A stretch of 26,855 nucleotides of DNA, taken from contig CAYWHE010000031.1 of the NCBI GenBank assembly GCA_964458125.1, forward strand, positions 1-26,855. Direction: 5' to 3'. The position numbers were made by a program, and so were the translations under genes. Origin of the DNA: CAYWHE01 sp964458125. Lineage in GTDB: Bacteria > Bacteroidota > Bacteroidia > AKYH767-A > OLB10. The notes beneath the pieces are model-generated. The model saw only the letters and a program-made list of their open reading frames with translations, ran no database searches and was not told where the DNA came from. Shown here piece after piece: positions 10,446 through 18,618 of the stretch; the first letter of the stretch is position 1; every line of letters starts with the position of its first letter.

Positions 10446-10913
10446 TTATTTATTTAAGGTAATGCTGTATTGCGTATTGGAAGAACCTATTCCGGCAGGC
10501 ATGGGCAGATTACCGGTGAGCACTAGTTCATCGGGAGGACCGAGCGTCAATTGGGTATTGGATTTATATACCGTATAGGATGTAGCGGGCGCAAGGGTCA
10601 GGGAATTTACCGGTGCGGATGCATTGGAAGAGTAAAACCAGATATAGCATTTTCCGGCATTGGCAACTCCGTCATCCCCGTCAAAAACCAGCTTATAACC
10701 GGTAATGTTGTAGGAGGCCACCCCGTCTACCTTAAAGATACATGAATAATTGCTGTTCAGGGTAACTTCAATGGTGTTTTTAAAATTATCCTTGCCTGTC
10801 CACAGGCCAAAATAATTGGTGGCACTAACCTGTGCCATGGAACTGGTTGTCATAAAAACCACGATCAGCAGGGTGAATAAAACCACTGCTGTTTTTGCTT
10901 GTTTCATGTTCAT
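10446..10913 (-). CDS. Small secreted protein of unknown function
   Basis: This gene encodes 155 residues. The N-terminus is a clear Sec signal peptide (MNMKQAKTAVV..., hydrophobic residues about 9-21, cleavage near SMAQ at 25-28). The mature part of about 127 residues is polar and beta-rich, with motifs such as YFGLWTGKDNF and CYIWFY, and has one cysteine in the mature chain. I do not recognise the family. No T9SS C-terminal domain, lipobox or membrane segment is visible, so the product is probably periplasmic or released. A second ATG two codons in (10907) is an equally good start. It ends 95 bases before the preferred start of the giant gene on the same strand, with no clear terminator between, so co-transcription is likely and a shared role is possible (inference). 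It could be a small lipocalin-like or beta-sandwich domain, but nothing in the sequence proves this. Confidence 0.75.
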   Translation of the reverse strand: MNMKQAKTAVVLFTLLIVVFMTTSSMAQVSATNYFGLWTGKDNFKNTIEVTLNSNYSCIFKVDGVASYNITGYKLVFDGDDGVANAGKCYIWFYSSNASAPVNSLTLAPATSYTVYKSNTQLTLGPPDELVLTGNLPMPAGIGSSNTQYSITLNK

Positions 10914-10982
10914 AAATTTTAAGATTTAGATTGGGGGTTAATAATTATTTTCTTGTTTTTAATTTCAGCCAGGAAGGTGCTT

Positions 10983-10996
10983 GGGAGCCGGCTCCC
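10983..10996. repeat. Perfect 14-base palindrome GGGAGCCGGCTCCC
   Basis: Two 7-base arms abut with no spacer, about 70 bases upstream of the start of the small secreted protein gene. No T run follows on either strand, so it is not a typical intrinsic terminator. It could be a protein-binding site or a stem in the leader; this is inference from symmetry alone. Confidence 0.4.
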
Positions 10997-11658
10997 GAAG
11001 ACCTGTAAAATGAATGTATGCGGACAAAAACAGGTGGGAATTCAGGAGCTTTATAAAAGTAAAAACACCCCGACAATAACCGGAGGGTGACGTCAATAAA
11101 ATAGCCTAAAAATGAAGTAATGTTTTTAATCATTTGCTTAAAGGGATTCTTTCTCAGGCAAGAAAGTGATGCAATTTATAATTATTTGCGACATAAACAA
11201 AATAATTTACCAATTTTTTATTTGCGTTCGCCAAAACAGATCAGACAGACAATTCACCTGAAACCCGGCAGGTCTATAGGTTTATCCGGCATTTAAGTGC
11301 GGAAAGCCCGGACCAGGTCATTTTAATAACTACCGGAAACTTTTACTTAATGGGGGTAATCTGTTTTAGTAAGAAAACAATGCAAATTAATTTTTTTCTC
11401 TCAAACTACCAAATCTTTTTTTAAAAAACAGTCCATTGCTCACATAAAAAGTTGAAAAACGATGACCTTTCCTATGAAAAATCAGGTGATTAGCTTAGAA
11501 AGCAAAAGTTTTCAACAATTCAATCATGCGGTGACTACCCCTGCCTCTTGCCGGACTTCAATTCCTGCAGCAGTTTTAATACCCCTCCAGGTGAACATGG
11601 GACGAGGCGATAAAATCCGGGGTGTTCAGCGATAGGAGGATGAAACCACCTGTCCGGG

Positions 11659-11698
11659 TTTATCCGGATAAAAAATCAAGGCTCCGGGTCCGCCGGAG
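11659..11698 (-). terminator. Candidate intrinsic terminator downstream of the haloperoxidase-family gene
   Basis: On the minus strand CTCCGG (11698-11693), a 5-base loop and CCGGAG (11687-11682) form a 6-base-pair GC-rich stem, followed after five bases by a run of six T (11675-11670). A perfect 14-base palindrome, TTTATCCGGATAAA, lies at 11659-11672 and overlaps the T run. The distance from the stop codon is about 120 bases, which is long, so confidence is moderate. Confidence 0.4.
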
Positions 11699-11819
11699 GG
11701 TGGTCCGTTAATTTCGTGTATATATACTGTTATATGTTCAGTAAAAGCTCAAAACCTCCTGTTTACAGCCATTTCAAACGATCATCCGAAAGGCCTGAAT
11801 CCGGGACATAAAAAAAAAT

Positions 11820-13181
11820 CTATTTTTTTGTCTTGATTTTTTCGCTGACGAAGGAACCGATTTCACGACCCAGAACCAGTCCGTTTTCACAGGAGAACCG
11901 GTAATGAATGCCGCCATAAACCCGGCTGATGCTGACCTCTTCGGCGGCCTGCGTGAAGGAGGTAAAGGACCTGACCGGCAACCCGAATTCCACTTCGGAA
12001 GAGTCAATGAAGGAAACGGTATCTCCAAAAAGAGAGATGAGCACGGTAGAAACAGCGCCCGTGATGGTGCTGTGACCGCTCGGGTATTCGGGAAATGGCG
12101 GGGTCTGCAACAGGGTATGCCAATCGTTATCCATGAACTGGTTGATGACCGTAACCGGCCGGATGGTATTGCATTTGTATTTCCAGTGCCAGCAGCTCAT
12201 AAAGCCGTCGGCCAGGGCAACTGAAGCAAGGGCCATGGCCTCGGCAGCCTGCATGATGTTCAGCCGGTTGTTCCTGCTTAAGGTATTGACAATGGAAAGC
12301 CAGTGCCCGCCGGGCGTGAGTTTTTGTGAAAAAACGGTCAGATGCCCTTCATGTTTGGATACGTTCGGATTACAATCCCAGAATTTGGCTATATGCACTT
12401 TTTCCGTATCCAGGGATTTGGAAACCGCATATACTTCCTCAACGGCCTTTTGGTAAGGAGAATTTTTATTTTCGGAATACCTCGGGAATTCCATGGGTGG
12501 AGCAAACTGATCCACCGCCTGCAGCGCAAAGGGACGGTGCGTGCCCCAATAGGGTTCCACAGCAGCCATGTAATCCGGGGGTGTGGTTTTCCATGCTCCA
12601 ACGGTGTCGCTCAGCGCATACCGGGTCATGCTTCTCGTTTGCTTAAAATGATCCCTGGATGCCCAGGCCAGGATGGAATCCCCCACCAGATTACCATAAC
12701 TGATGGATCGTTTCATGACCGCTTCATCAACACCACGCCCTTCAACCGACTTTCGGTAAACCGAGTCCCATTGTTCAATTTTCAGTTCCGTCCAGACCAT
12801 TTTTTTGGCCACCCGGTTAAAGGCCGTTATCGCTGCAAGTTCATAATGATAAACCAGGGTACTGTCCGGCAAGGGCATGGGAGGCATTTCATTCAACTGT
12901 CCGGCCAGGGACCGGTATCCGGGAAAAGCGGGCAGCAATGCTTCATAAGCCGCAATACAGGGGTAAACATATACCCTGCTGGCAAATGGAGGTGACAGGA
13001 TGTCCGGTACTATTGTTTCAGTCAGATTTTCTTCACAACGCAACAGGTTTTCAGTCAGGTAATCATTCGTATCGATCTTTTCCGCCTTTTTTGGAGGTGA
13101 CTGACAGGAATGGCACAGAATCACTAAAATGGCAAGGCATACCAATTTTATTTTGGAATGAAAAATGAATGGAACAGGCAT
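11820..13181 (-). CDS. PAP2 / vanadium-dependent haloperoxidase family lipoprotein
   Basis: 453 residues. The fold binds vanadate or phosphate, and members are haloperoxidases or acid phosphatases. All three signature motifs are present in order near the C-terminus: KX6RP (K334, R341-P342), PSGH (367-370, H370 the acid-base histidine) and SRX5H (S419-R420, H426, the histidine that binds vanadium or is phosphorylated). Spacing and length fit the bacterial vanadium-haloperoxidase-related group rather than short PAP2 phosphatases. The N-terminus has a hydrophobic stretch (12-22) ending ILCHSC, so C26 is a probable lipidation site and the product is probably an outer- or inner-membrane lipoprotein facing the periplasm or outside. 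The lipobox is not ideal, with C and H at -3 and -2. It has its own promoter at 13199-13230 and is not in an operon with its neighbours. Whether it oxidises halides or removes phosphate cannot be read from sequence. It ends on a TAG codon. Confidence 0.9.
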   Translation of the reverse strand: MPVPFIFHSKIKLVCLAILVILCHSCQSPPKKAEKIDTNDYLTENLLRCEENLTETIVPDILSPPFASRVYVYPCIAAYEALLPAFPGYRSLAGQLNEMPPMPLPDSTLVYHYELAAITAFNRVAKKMVWTELKIEQWDSVYRKSVEGRGVDEAVMKRSISYGNLVGDSILAWASRDHFKQTRSMTRYALSDTVGAWKTTPPDYMAAVEPYWGTHRPFALQAVDQFAPPMEFPRYSENKNSPYQKAVEEVYAVSKSLDTEKVHIAKFWDCNPNVSKHEGHLTVFSQKLTPGGHWLSIVNTLSRNNRLNIMQAAEAMALASVALADGFMSCWHWKYKCNTIRPVTVINQFMDNDWHTLLQTPPFPEYPSGHSTITGAVSTVLISLFGDTVSFIDSSEVEFGLPVRSFTSFTQAAEEVSISRVYGGIHYRFSCENGLVLGREIGSFVSEKIKTKK

Positions 13182-13198
13182 GATTGAATTATTTATAA

Positions 13199-13230
13199 CA
13201 AATGTATAAATTTTTAATAGCGGTCAACAA
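13199..13230 (-). promoter_or_regulatory. Bacteroidota-type promoter of the haloperoxidase-family gene
   Basis: On the minus strand TACATTTG (13206 to 13199) matches the -7 consensus TAnnTTTG exactly. A TTGTTG run (13230 to 13225) supplies the -33 TTG with 18 or 21 bases of spacing, close to the usual 19 or so. Transcription would begin roughly at 13190-13195, giving a leader of only about 10 bases before the ATG at 13181. Confidence 0.6.
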
Positions 13231-13521
13231 AAACTGACAAGAATCATGCAAGGTTCATCGTTTTCCCTTCAGGCCTCTGTGGAATGAATGACAGGAGGCA
13301 GCAACAGTGGCGGTGGCAGGAGGCAGGTTTCATGCTCCATATACGCTACACTGTCGGGATTCATTCGACTTGCAAATTCCGGTTCACTCTGCATCTGAAA
13401 TTTGAGACTTACGAATAAAATTAATTCACTCACCAGACGCTGAAATGATAAAATAATGATCAGCAATGATGATAAGGACGAGACACGGTATTATCCCATA
13501 CCATTAGTCAGGTTATGTAAA

Positions 13522-13552
13522 TTGAAGGTAATCCTGAAAAGCGATATCTTGG
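13522..13552 (+). promoter_or_regulatory. Weak promoter candidate for the DUF486 gene
   Basis: TTG (13522-13524), 20 bases, then TATCTTGG (13545-13552) resembles -33 TTG / -7 TAnnTTTG with one mismatch in the second half. It would start transcription about 20 bases before the ATG at 13582. The mismatch keeps this low. Confidence 0.25.
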
Positions 13553-13581
13553 TCCGGATAAACTGAACATAAAAACAAATC

Positions 13582-13950
13582 ATGAGGGCCTTCCTGACCA
13601 TTGCCATGCTGGTTATCTCCAACATTTTTATGACCCTGGCCTGGTACGGCCACCTGAAGTTTCGTGAAATGCCCCGTTGGCAAAGCCTGGGGCTCTTCGC
13701 CATCATCCTGATCAGCTGGGGGATGGCCTTTTTTGAATATTGCTTCCAGGTCCCCGCCAACCGGCTGGGATACCGGGACAACGGCGGGCCCTTTTCCCTG
13801 GTTCAATTGAAGGTGATCCAGGAAGTGATAACCTTGTGCGTATTTGTTGTTTTTAGTCTGCTGGCCTTTAAACAGGAAGTTTTCCGGTGGAATCACCTGG
13901 CCGGATTTTTATGCCTGGTCCTGGCAGTATATTTTATTTTTAAACGCTGA
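13582..13950 (+). CDS. DUF486 (DMT-like) small integral membrane protein
   Basis: 122 residues with four predicted membrane helices (about 3-24, 34-56, 74-97 and 104-121). Family-typical sequence is present: SNIFMTLAWYGHL in helix 1, SWGMAFFEYCFQVPANRLGY after helix 2, and QLKVIQEVITL leading into helix 3. These match the DUF486 family of inner-membrane proteins, related to the drug/metabolite transporter superfamily but half-sized, so it may act as a dimer. The substrate is unknown for the family. Length is normal. It is the only plus-strand gene here, transcribed away from the haloperoxidase-family gene and towards the giant gene at 14224, each with its own hairpin. There is no Shine-Dalgarno sequence; the ATG is chosen because family members begin with the same short lead into helix 1. 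Confidence 0.9.
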   Translation: MRAFLTIAMLVISNIFMTLAWYGHLKFREMPRWQSLGLFAIILISWGMAFFEYCFQVPANRLGYRDNGGPFSLVQLKVIQEVITLCVFVVFSLLAFKQEVFRWNHLAGFLCLVLAVYFIFKR

Positions 13951-13960
13951 ATTAATAATA

Positions 13961-13981
13961 AGCCGCAAGCAAATTGCGGCT
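13961..13981 (+). terminator. Hairpin terminator after the DUF486 gene
   Basis: AGCCGCAA (13961-13968) pairs perfectly with TTGCGGCT (13974-13981) across a 5-base loop, 11 bases after the stop codon. Only a short T tract follows on the plus strand. On the minus strand the downstream side reads TTATTATTAATT, so it may also stop transcription from the opposite direction. Confidence 0.55.
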
Positions 13982-14168
13982 TTCAACAGCAATATTCCTT
14001 CCAGGTTAAGTCAGCAATTAAGATTCGAAATGGTTTTGGCTTCCGGTTGACCGGCGGCCATCACCCGAGGCTTTGATAACGTCAGTCTGGGATGTCAGCC
14101 AGGGTCACAACAAGATTAAAGTTTTATATCCGTTGCAGTTGTTCCGCCAGCCACCAGGGAAATGAACA

Positions 14169-14201
14169 AAAGGCCGGCAACCTATAACGCTGCCGGCCTT
14201 T
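14169..14201 (-). terminator. Intrinsic terminator of the second giant gene
   Basis: AAAGGCCGGCA (14169-14179) and TGCCGGCCTTT (14191-14201) form a perfect 11-base-pair stem with an 11-base loop. It lies 23 bases after the stop codon on the minus strand and ends in TTTTG. This is the clearest terminator in the window. Confidence 0.75.
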
Positions 14202-14223
14202 CATCTTTCGGTCAGGATCAAAC

Positions 14224-17200
14224 TTATTGAATGACCATCCGGAGGGTACGGTGTCTGTTCAGTGAGGTAACTTTGACCAGGTAAATGCCTTTGGCAAAAC
14301 CGGTGAAGTCATACACCACCTCATTCATTCCCCTGACCGACCTTCCTTCCTTCTCATATACCTCCCGGCCTGTAAAATCCGTCAGCGACACCGTGAAATC
14401 CGTCTCGGCATCATGTGCGAAACGAATCATCACCACGCCGGAAGTCGGGTTCGGATAGAGCCTGACATCCCAATCCCCTGCAGAAGGCTGAGCCGGTGTG
14501 CCGGTTTGCCTCAGCGGGGGCTCCGTAATAATAAAGGTCACCTTCTTGCTGCAACTCTTGGAGTCGATAACGGTACACTTATACGTTCCGGCTGTTAATC
14601 CGGTGGCGGTAGTGGTGGTCTGAACCGGAACGGTGTTCCACTGGTAGGTATAACCCGGCGTACCACCGGAAACCGAAACGGTGGCTGTTCCGTCATTTCC
14701 TCCGTTAACCGTTACATTGGTCTGTGTCTGGAACACAATCATGTCAGGCGGCTCGGTAATGGTTACGGTAGCCGTTTTCACGCAGCCGATGGAATCAGTG
14801 ACGGTGCAGGTATAAACGCCAGCAAACAATCCGGAAATGGAAGCTGTGGTCTGCACAGGAAGGGTATTCCACGAATACGTATATGGAGGTACACCACCGG
14901 TTGGCGATGCCGTTGCCTTTCCGTTATTCTTTCCGTAACAGCGCACATTTGTTTTGGAGGTGTTCACGATCAGCTGCGTGGCGGGCTGATTCACCACGAA
15001 GGATGCCTTTTTCGTACACCCGTTGGCATCGGTAACCGTTACGATATAGGTACCGTAACCGATGGCCGTGCGGTTCTGCGTAGTACTTCCGTTATTCCAC
15101 AGGTAACTGTAATTGGGTTCTCCGCCGCTCACCGACACGGTGATGCTTCCGGTCTTGGCTCCCTTGCAGGTCACATGGACAATCGTGCCGGTAATGACAA
15201 CCGGGGAAATGGGAACCGTTGTGATGGAGGAGGAGGCGGTACATCCGTGATCATCTGTAACGGTAACCGTATAGGTACCAGCCGTCACGCTGCTCCGGTT
15301 TGCCGTGGTGCTGCCATTATTCCACAGGTAGGTAAATCCCGGAGTGCCGCCGGTCACCGAAGAGGTGATAGCCGAGGTTCCGTATCCGCTGCACAGGTTC
15401 GGGCTGGTTGCCAGGCTCACCACCAGCAGGGCGGGTTCGGTGACGGTAACCACGATGGAATCCGTGCAACCATGCGCGTCTGAAATATAATAGGTCTGGT
15501 TTCCTGCAAACTGGGTGAAGGTACCCAAACCCGTATACGGTGGAGTGCCCCCCGTTGCGGTGAGGGTAACCTGGGTTGAGTTTCCAAAGCAGGCCACCAC
15601 CGGGTGGCTTTCGGAGGCTACGAGTTCATCAGGTTCCGGCACAATGACCGGAATGGAATCCGAACGGCAGGAAGGAGGCGGATACACAGCATTGGCCGTA
15701 TCGTAAACCACTATGCTGTACTGACCCGCAGGGAGATTAAACAGGGTGTCTTCGGGGAATGGCGTTATGGTATCATGAATGACATTACCCAGGCTGTTGT
15801 AATAAATATACCGGTAAGGAGGAACGCCGAGGAAAGACTGGGCGCTGACATAGCCGTCGGAACCTCCCCTGCATTTCACCGAATCGGTATTTACGAACAG
15901 GACGGGAGCATCCCGGAACACGATGGAAGCAAACCCGGAAACTGAATTACATGAGGCCATGGATATGGGAAGCGTAACCACCACATTATACAAACCCGGT
16001 CCGTTCACCTGGAAAGTACTGTCATTGGTGGGTCCGAATCCGTAATCAAACAGGGTTCCTGCCGGCCAGCCGCCGCTGTATGCACCCGAATCACGGGCAA
16101 CGATATTGATGATGCTGCCCGTACAAAGCATGGTGTCGTTGGGGAAGACGTATGGCTGCGGACTCGTGGAAACATTTGCCGTAACCGTACCCGTATTGGT
16201 GCAACCGGTGGTGGTATCCGTAACCAAAACCGTATACGTAGTCGTTACCGCAGGAGAAGCCTTCGGATTATGGATATTGATATCGGAGAGACCGGTCGGA
16301 GGCGACCACAGGTTGGTCACGAATCCGCCATAGGTATAGGATACCTGTCCGTTAAAGCGCCTGTTGGCGATCGTGGAGGTCAGCGTACCGCCAAAACCTT
16401 CCCGGATACTGATGTAACCGTCAGCAGCAATAACCGGAACGGTACAACCGGTGGTTCCGTTGGAGTAAGCCACCGATGCTCCGCCCAGGCAAAACGCATA
16501 CGTAGCGCCAGGCGGAATGGTGATATTCAGATCCAGCGGAATCAGTGTCAGGTTGGGAGCGGTACCGGCCGATGTGCAACCCACCGTACCGACCAGCGAC
16601 CATCCCGGAGCGATCGTCACATTGGCCGGGAAAACGCAATTCATGGGCGAGGGGTTATAATAGACCGATTCCGTCAGCGAGGTTCCTGAAGCGGCGGTGG
16701 ATGTGAAACTCAGGAAGTGAATTTTCACCGGCACGGCCGAGGTATTCTGGATATCAAAACCGGTTGCCGATGAGGAGTTTCCCACTGTCAGCGGAGTCGT
16801 CAGCAGAATAGGCGATGCCGGACCGCCCAGGGCTCCGCTTTCCAGCTGAACCGAATCGCCCACGCAACTTAAGGCAGGCGTTACCGACATGGCAACCGAC
16901 GGCAGTGGTGTTACGTTTACCCTGACCGTATCAAAATTCAGGCATCCGTTAACGGTATCGGCTGCGTATACGGTATAGGTGGTTGTAACGGACGGGCAGG
17001 CCGTAACGGTGGAAAGCACTGTACTGCTTAATCCTGCCGAGGGCACCCAGGTAAATTGCTGGTAGTTGGCAACACCGGCAGAATCCACGCGAAGCGTATC
17101 ACAACTAGTTGCGCAGAGGGAATAGAGACTGGTGACCGTATTCATGGCCGGAGGGGCAATGAATGTGGCTACCACCGGAACACGTATGCTTTCACATCCG

Positions 17201-18606
17201 GTTGAATAGGTTATCTCGGTCCTGCCGATTGCCGCTGCAGGTTCCTGCCATAAATCCTGGGGCGCAGTTGTTCCCAGCGGGAATTGCATTCCCATACGGG
17301 TGAGCGTTACCGGCTGGCCGGCAATGGTTGTCACGTATGGACCGGTTGGTGTGGCATAGGAGGTGCCGTTACCGCGCTGGGAAAGAATACCGATCACATC
17401 ACCCGCCGAAACCGGAATATTCACCGGAATGACTCCGGTTGCCGGGTTATTCTGGGTCAGGAACAGGGTGGTGAAGGCATTGGTGGTGGTGGAATACGTC
17501 GGAGGAGGAGTGGCGGGGTTAAACCGTACCACGGCAATGCTCTGCAATCCGGCCGCGGAAGCCATGCATTGCAGACCCGTTATCGTGAAACTAACCGGGG
17601 AGGTAAACCAGAATCCGCGTACGTTTCCGGAAAACACGCTTCCTTCCGCCGGCATGGGTGCCACGCCCGAACCGCCGCCCGAAGTGGTGGCCGAAGCATA
17701 AAGCGTTGTGGTGGAATCGATATACGTGGTGATGGTATCACCGGAACTCAGCAGGGATCCGCCGGAGGATGCATCATACCAATTGACCGAAGTGCCGGAA
17801 GAACCCGAAGCGCTCAACGTTACATTTCCGGGTCCGCAACGCGTTGCCGGGTAGGTATTGGTCACCTGCGGGTTGAAAACAACCACGGAATCGGTATTGG
17901 TGGTCAGGGCTGTTACGCTGTCGCATCTTACTTCCGCACGGTAGTATGTTGTCTGGGTGAAGGGAACTCCCGGAGTATAATTCACGCTGTCTGAACCGAC
18001 ATTGGTAAAGGGTCCTCCGGCGCCGGTGGTGGACACCTGCCATTGAATCGTACCGCCGGATGCACCGGTCACGCTGAGCGTTGGAGAGCCTGACAGACAC
18101 AGCACACTGTCGGTACTGTGAACGGTACCGGCGGCGAGTACACCTGTAGTAACGGATACACTATCCGAAGTAACGCAACCTGCATATGTCCCGCCGGTCG
18201 TATCCACAGCGTTCACAATATATTTGGTTGTTACAACCGGGCTGGCGGAATGGGGGCCGGCTCCGGAAGCGGTAAATCCTGAAGGAGCGGAGGTCCAGGT
18301 ATACAGGTAATTTGAATCATTGGAGCTGGAAACAGCCAGGTTTACAGGATTCCCGGAACATACCGAAGCGGCTGAAGAAACGGCCTGGATGGAAGGAATC
18401 ACAACCGTTGCCAAAACCGGCACACGGGTACCGCTGCAGCCGAGTGAATATTTCAGGTTTACCACGGCCATTCCGCTGGCGGTTGTACAATTGAAGGCTG
18501 CGCTTCCCCTGTGACCGGCAACGATTTGCGCATTGGCATTCGTGGAAACAACCGTTCCGGCCGCATTGGTGGCGTACTGATGGGTAGCACCACCGATCGG
18601 AACCAC
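14224..18606 (-). CDS. C-terminal part of an interrupted giant T9SS surface protein (SprB-type repeats, sorting domain)
   Basis: This 1460-codon frame continues, in the same frame, the gene at 18616-23781 after an in-frame TAG. Read alone it would have to start at GTG 18606, with no signal peptide and no ribosome site, beginning mid-domain. Modules: remainder of a beta-sandwich and its Ig host (1-70); Ig-like domains (about 70-300); a CHU_C-associated-type Ig with an insertion of about 160 residues; a beta-sandwich (about 590-750) containing PPGATYAFCLGG; a PKD-like domain; then about five SprB-type repeats (about 1015-1364) with GG[TV]PxYTYxWN and VTVTDxxGC cores, as in the gliding adhesin SprB. 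The end (about 1378-1460) is a T9SS type A sorting domain: LYPNPTSG, then FTGREVY, then KGIYLVKVTS and a basic tail. That domain would direct the protein through the PorV/T9SS outer-membrane route, but only if joined to the upstream signal peptide. Confidence 0.85.
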   Translation of the reverse strand: MVPIGGATHQYATNAAGTVVSTNANAQIVAGHRGSAAFNCTTASGMAVVNLKYSLGCSGTRVPVLATVVIPSIQAVSSAASVCSGNPVNLAVSSSNDSNYLYTWTSAPSGFTASGAGPHSASPVVTTKYIVNAVDTTGGTYAGCVTSDSVSVTTGVLAAGTVHSTDSVLCLSGSPTLSVTGASGGTIQWQVSTTGAGGPFTNVGSDSVNYTPGVPFTQTTYYRAEVRCDSVTALTTNTDSVVVFNPQVTNTYPATRCGPGNVTLSASGSSGTSVNWYDASSGGSLLSSGDTITTYIDSTTTLYASATTSGGGSGVAPMPAEGSVFSGNVRGFWFTSPVSFTITGLQCMASAAGLQSIAVVRFNPATPPPTYSTTTNAFTTLFLTQNNPATGVIPVNIPVSAGDVIGILSQRGNGTSYATPTGPYVTTIAGQPVTLTRMGMQFPLGTTAPQDLWQEPAAAIGRTEITYSTGCESIRVPVVATFIAPPAMNTVTSLYSLCATSCDTLRVDSAGVANYQQFTWVPSAGLSSTVLSTVTACPSVTTTYTVYAADTVNGCLNFDTVRVNVTPLPSVAMSVTPALSCVGDSVQLESGALGGPASPILLTTPLTVGNSSSATGFDIQNTSAVPVKIHFLSFTSTAASGTSLTESVYYNPSPMNCVFPANVTIAPGWSLVGTVGCTSAGTAPNLTLIPLDLNITIPPGATYAFCLGGASVAYSNGTTGCTVPVIAADGYISIREGFGGTLTSTIANRRFNGQVSYTYGGFVTNLWSPPTGLSDINIHNPKASPAVTTTYTVLVTDTTTGCTNTGTVTANVSTSPQPYVFPNDTMLCTGSIINIVARDSGAYSGGWPAGTLFDYGFGPTNDSTFQVNGPGLYNVVVTLPISMASCNSVSGFASIVFRDAPVLFVNTDSVKCRGGSDGYVSAQSFLGVPPYRYIYYNSLGNVIHDTITPFPEDTLFNLPAGQYSIVVYDTANAVYPPPSCRSDSIPVIVPEPDELVASESHPVVACFGNSTQVTLTATGGTPPYTGLGTFTQFAGNQTYYISDAHGCTDSIVVTVTEPALLVVSLATSPNLCSGYGTSAITSSVTGGTPGFTYLWNNGSTTANRSSVTAGTYTVTVTDDHGCTASSSITTVPISPVVITGTIVHVTCKGAKTGSITVSVSGGEPNYSYLWNNGSTTQNRTAIGYGTYIVTVTDANGCTKKASFVVNQPATQLIVNTSKTNVRCYGKNNGKATASPTGGVPPYTYSWNTLPVQTTASISGLFAGVYTCTVTDSIGCVKTATVTITEPPDMIVFQTQTNVTVNGGNDGTATVSVSGGTPGYTYQWNTVPVQTTTTATGLTAGTYKCTVIDSKSCSKKVTFIITEPPLRQTGTPAQPSAGDWDVRLYPNPTSGVVMIRFAHDAETDFTVSLTDFTGREVYEKEGRSVRGMNEVVYDFTGFAKGIYLVKVTSLNRHRTLRMVIQ

Positions 18607-18615
18607 ATGGAAGGA

Positions 18616-18618
18616 CTA
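18616..18618 (-). other. In-frame TAG codon splitting the second giant gene
   Basis: Codon 1722 counted from 23781 is TAG. The frame is open for 1721 codons before it and 1463 after it. Ungapped alignment to two paralogous beta-sandwich copies places it at the tyrosine of the motif ATYAF, encoded by TAT at 6256-6258 and 16498-16500. A single T-to-G change would explain it. The next codons are TCC TTC CAT GTG. Confidence 0.9.

Larger units (their letters stand above)
10914..11819. other. Intergenic region of about 900 bases without a convincing gene
   Basis: This stretch separates the haloperoxidase-family gene from the small secreted protein gene. Both lie on the minus strand, so it holds the terminator of one and the leader and promoter of the other. 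The part from about 11100 to 11500 is visibly more AT-rich than the genes around it. Visible items are the hairpin and palindrome at 11659-11698, a perfect palindrome at 10983-10996, and a poor promoter-like pair on the minus strand (TTTG at 11413-11410, 20 bases, TAATTTG at 11389-11383). The last would give a leader of about 460 bases for the small secreted gene. I find no tRNA, rRNA or transposase remnant. Short reading frames here look accidental. Confidence 0.5.
13182..13581. other. Divergent intergenic region between the haloperoxidase-family and DUF486 genes
   Basis: The 400 bases hold the minus-strand promoter at 13199-13230 and a weak plus-strand promoter-like pair at 13522-13552. A minus-strand 65-codon frame at 13269-13466 has no start context, no recognisable features and a low-complexity Leu/Pro end; I treat it as accidental. 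Nothing else is recognised. Confidence 0.5.

Noticed and set aside
10945..11133. 62-codon minus-strand frame upstream of the small secreted gene
   Set aside because: There is no clear promoter or ribosome site, the sequence is not recognisable, and it spans the palindrome at 10983-10996. It is more likely untranslated leader.
11474..11635. 53-codon plus-strand frame beginning MKNQVISLESK
   Set aside because: Short, no promoter or ribosome site in front of it, no recognised family. It could be a remnant of a lost gene, but nothing supports this beyond an open frame.
12342..12995. 217-codon plus-strand frame opposite the haloperoxidase-family gene
   Set aside because: The minus-strand gene has intact catalytic motifs. 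The antisense translation shows no family features and no start context.
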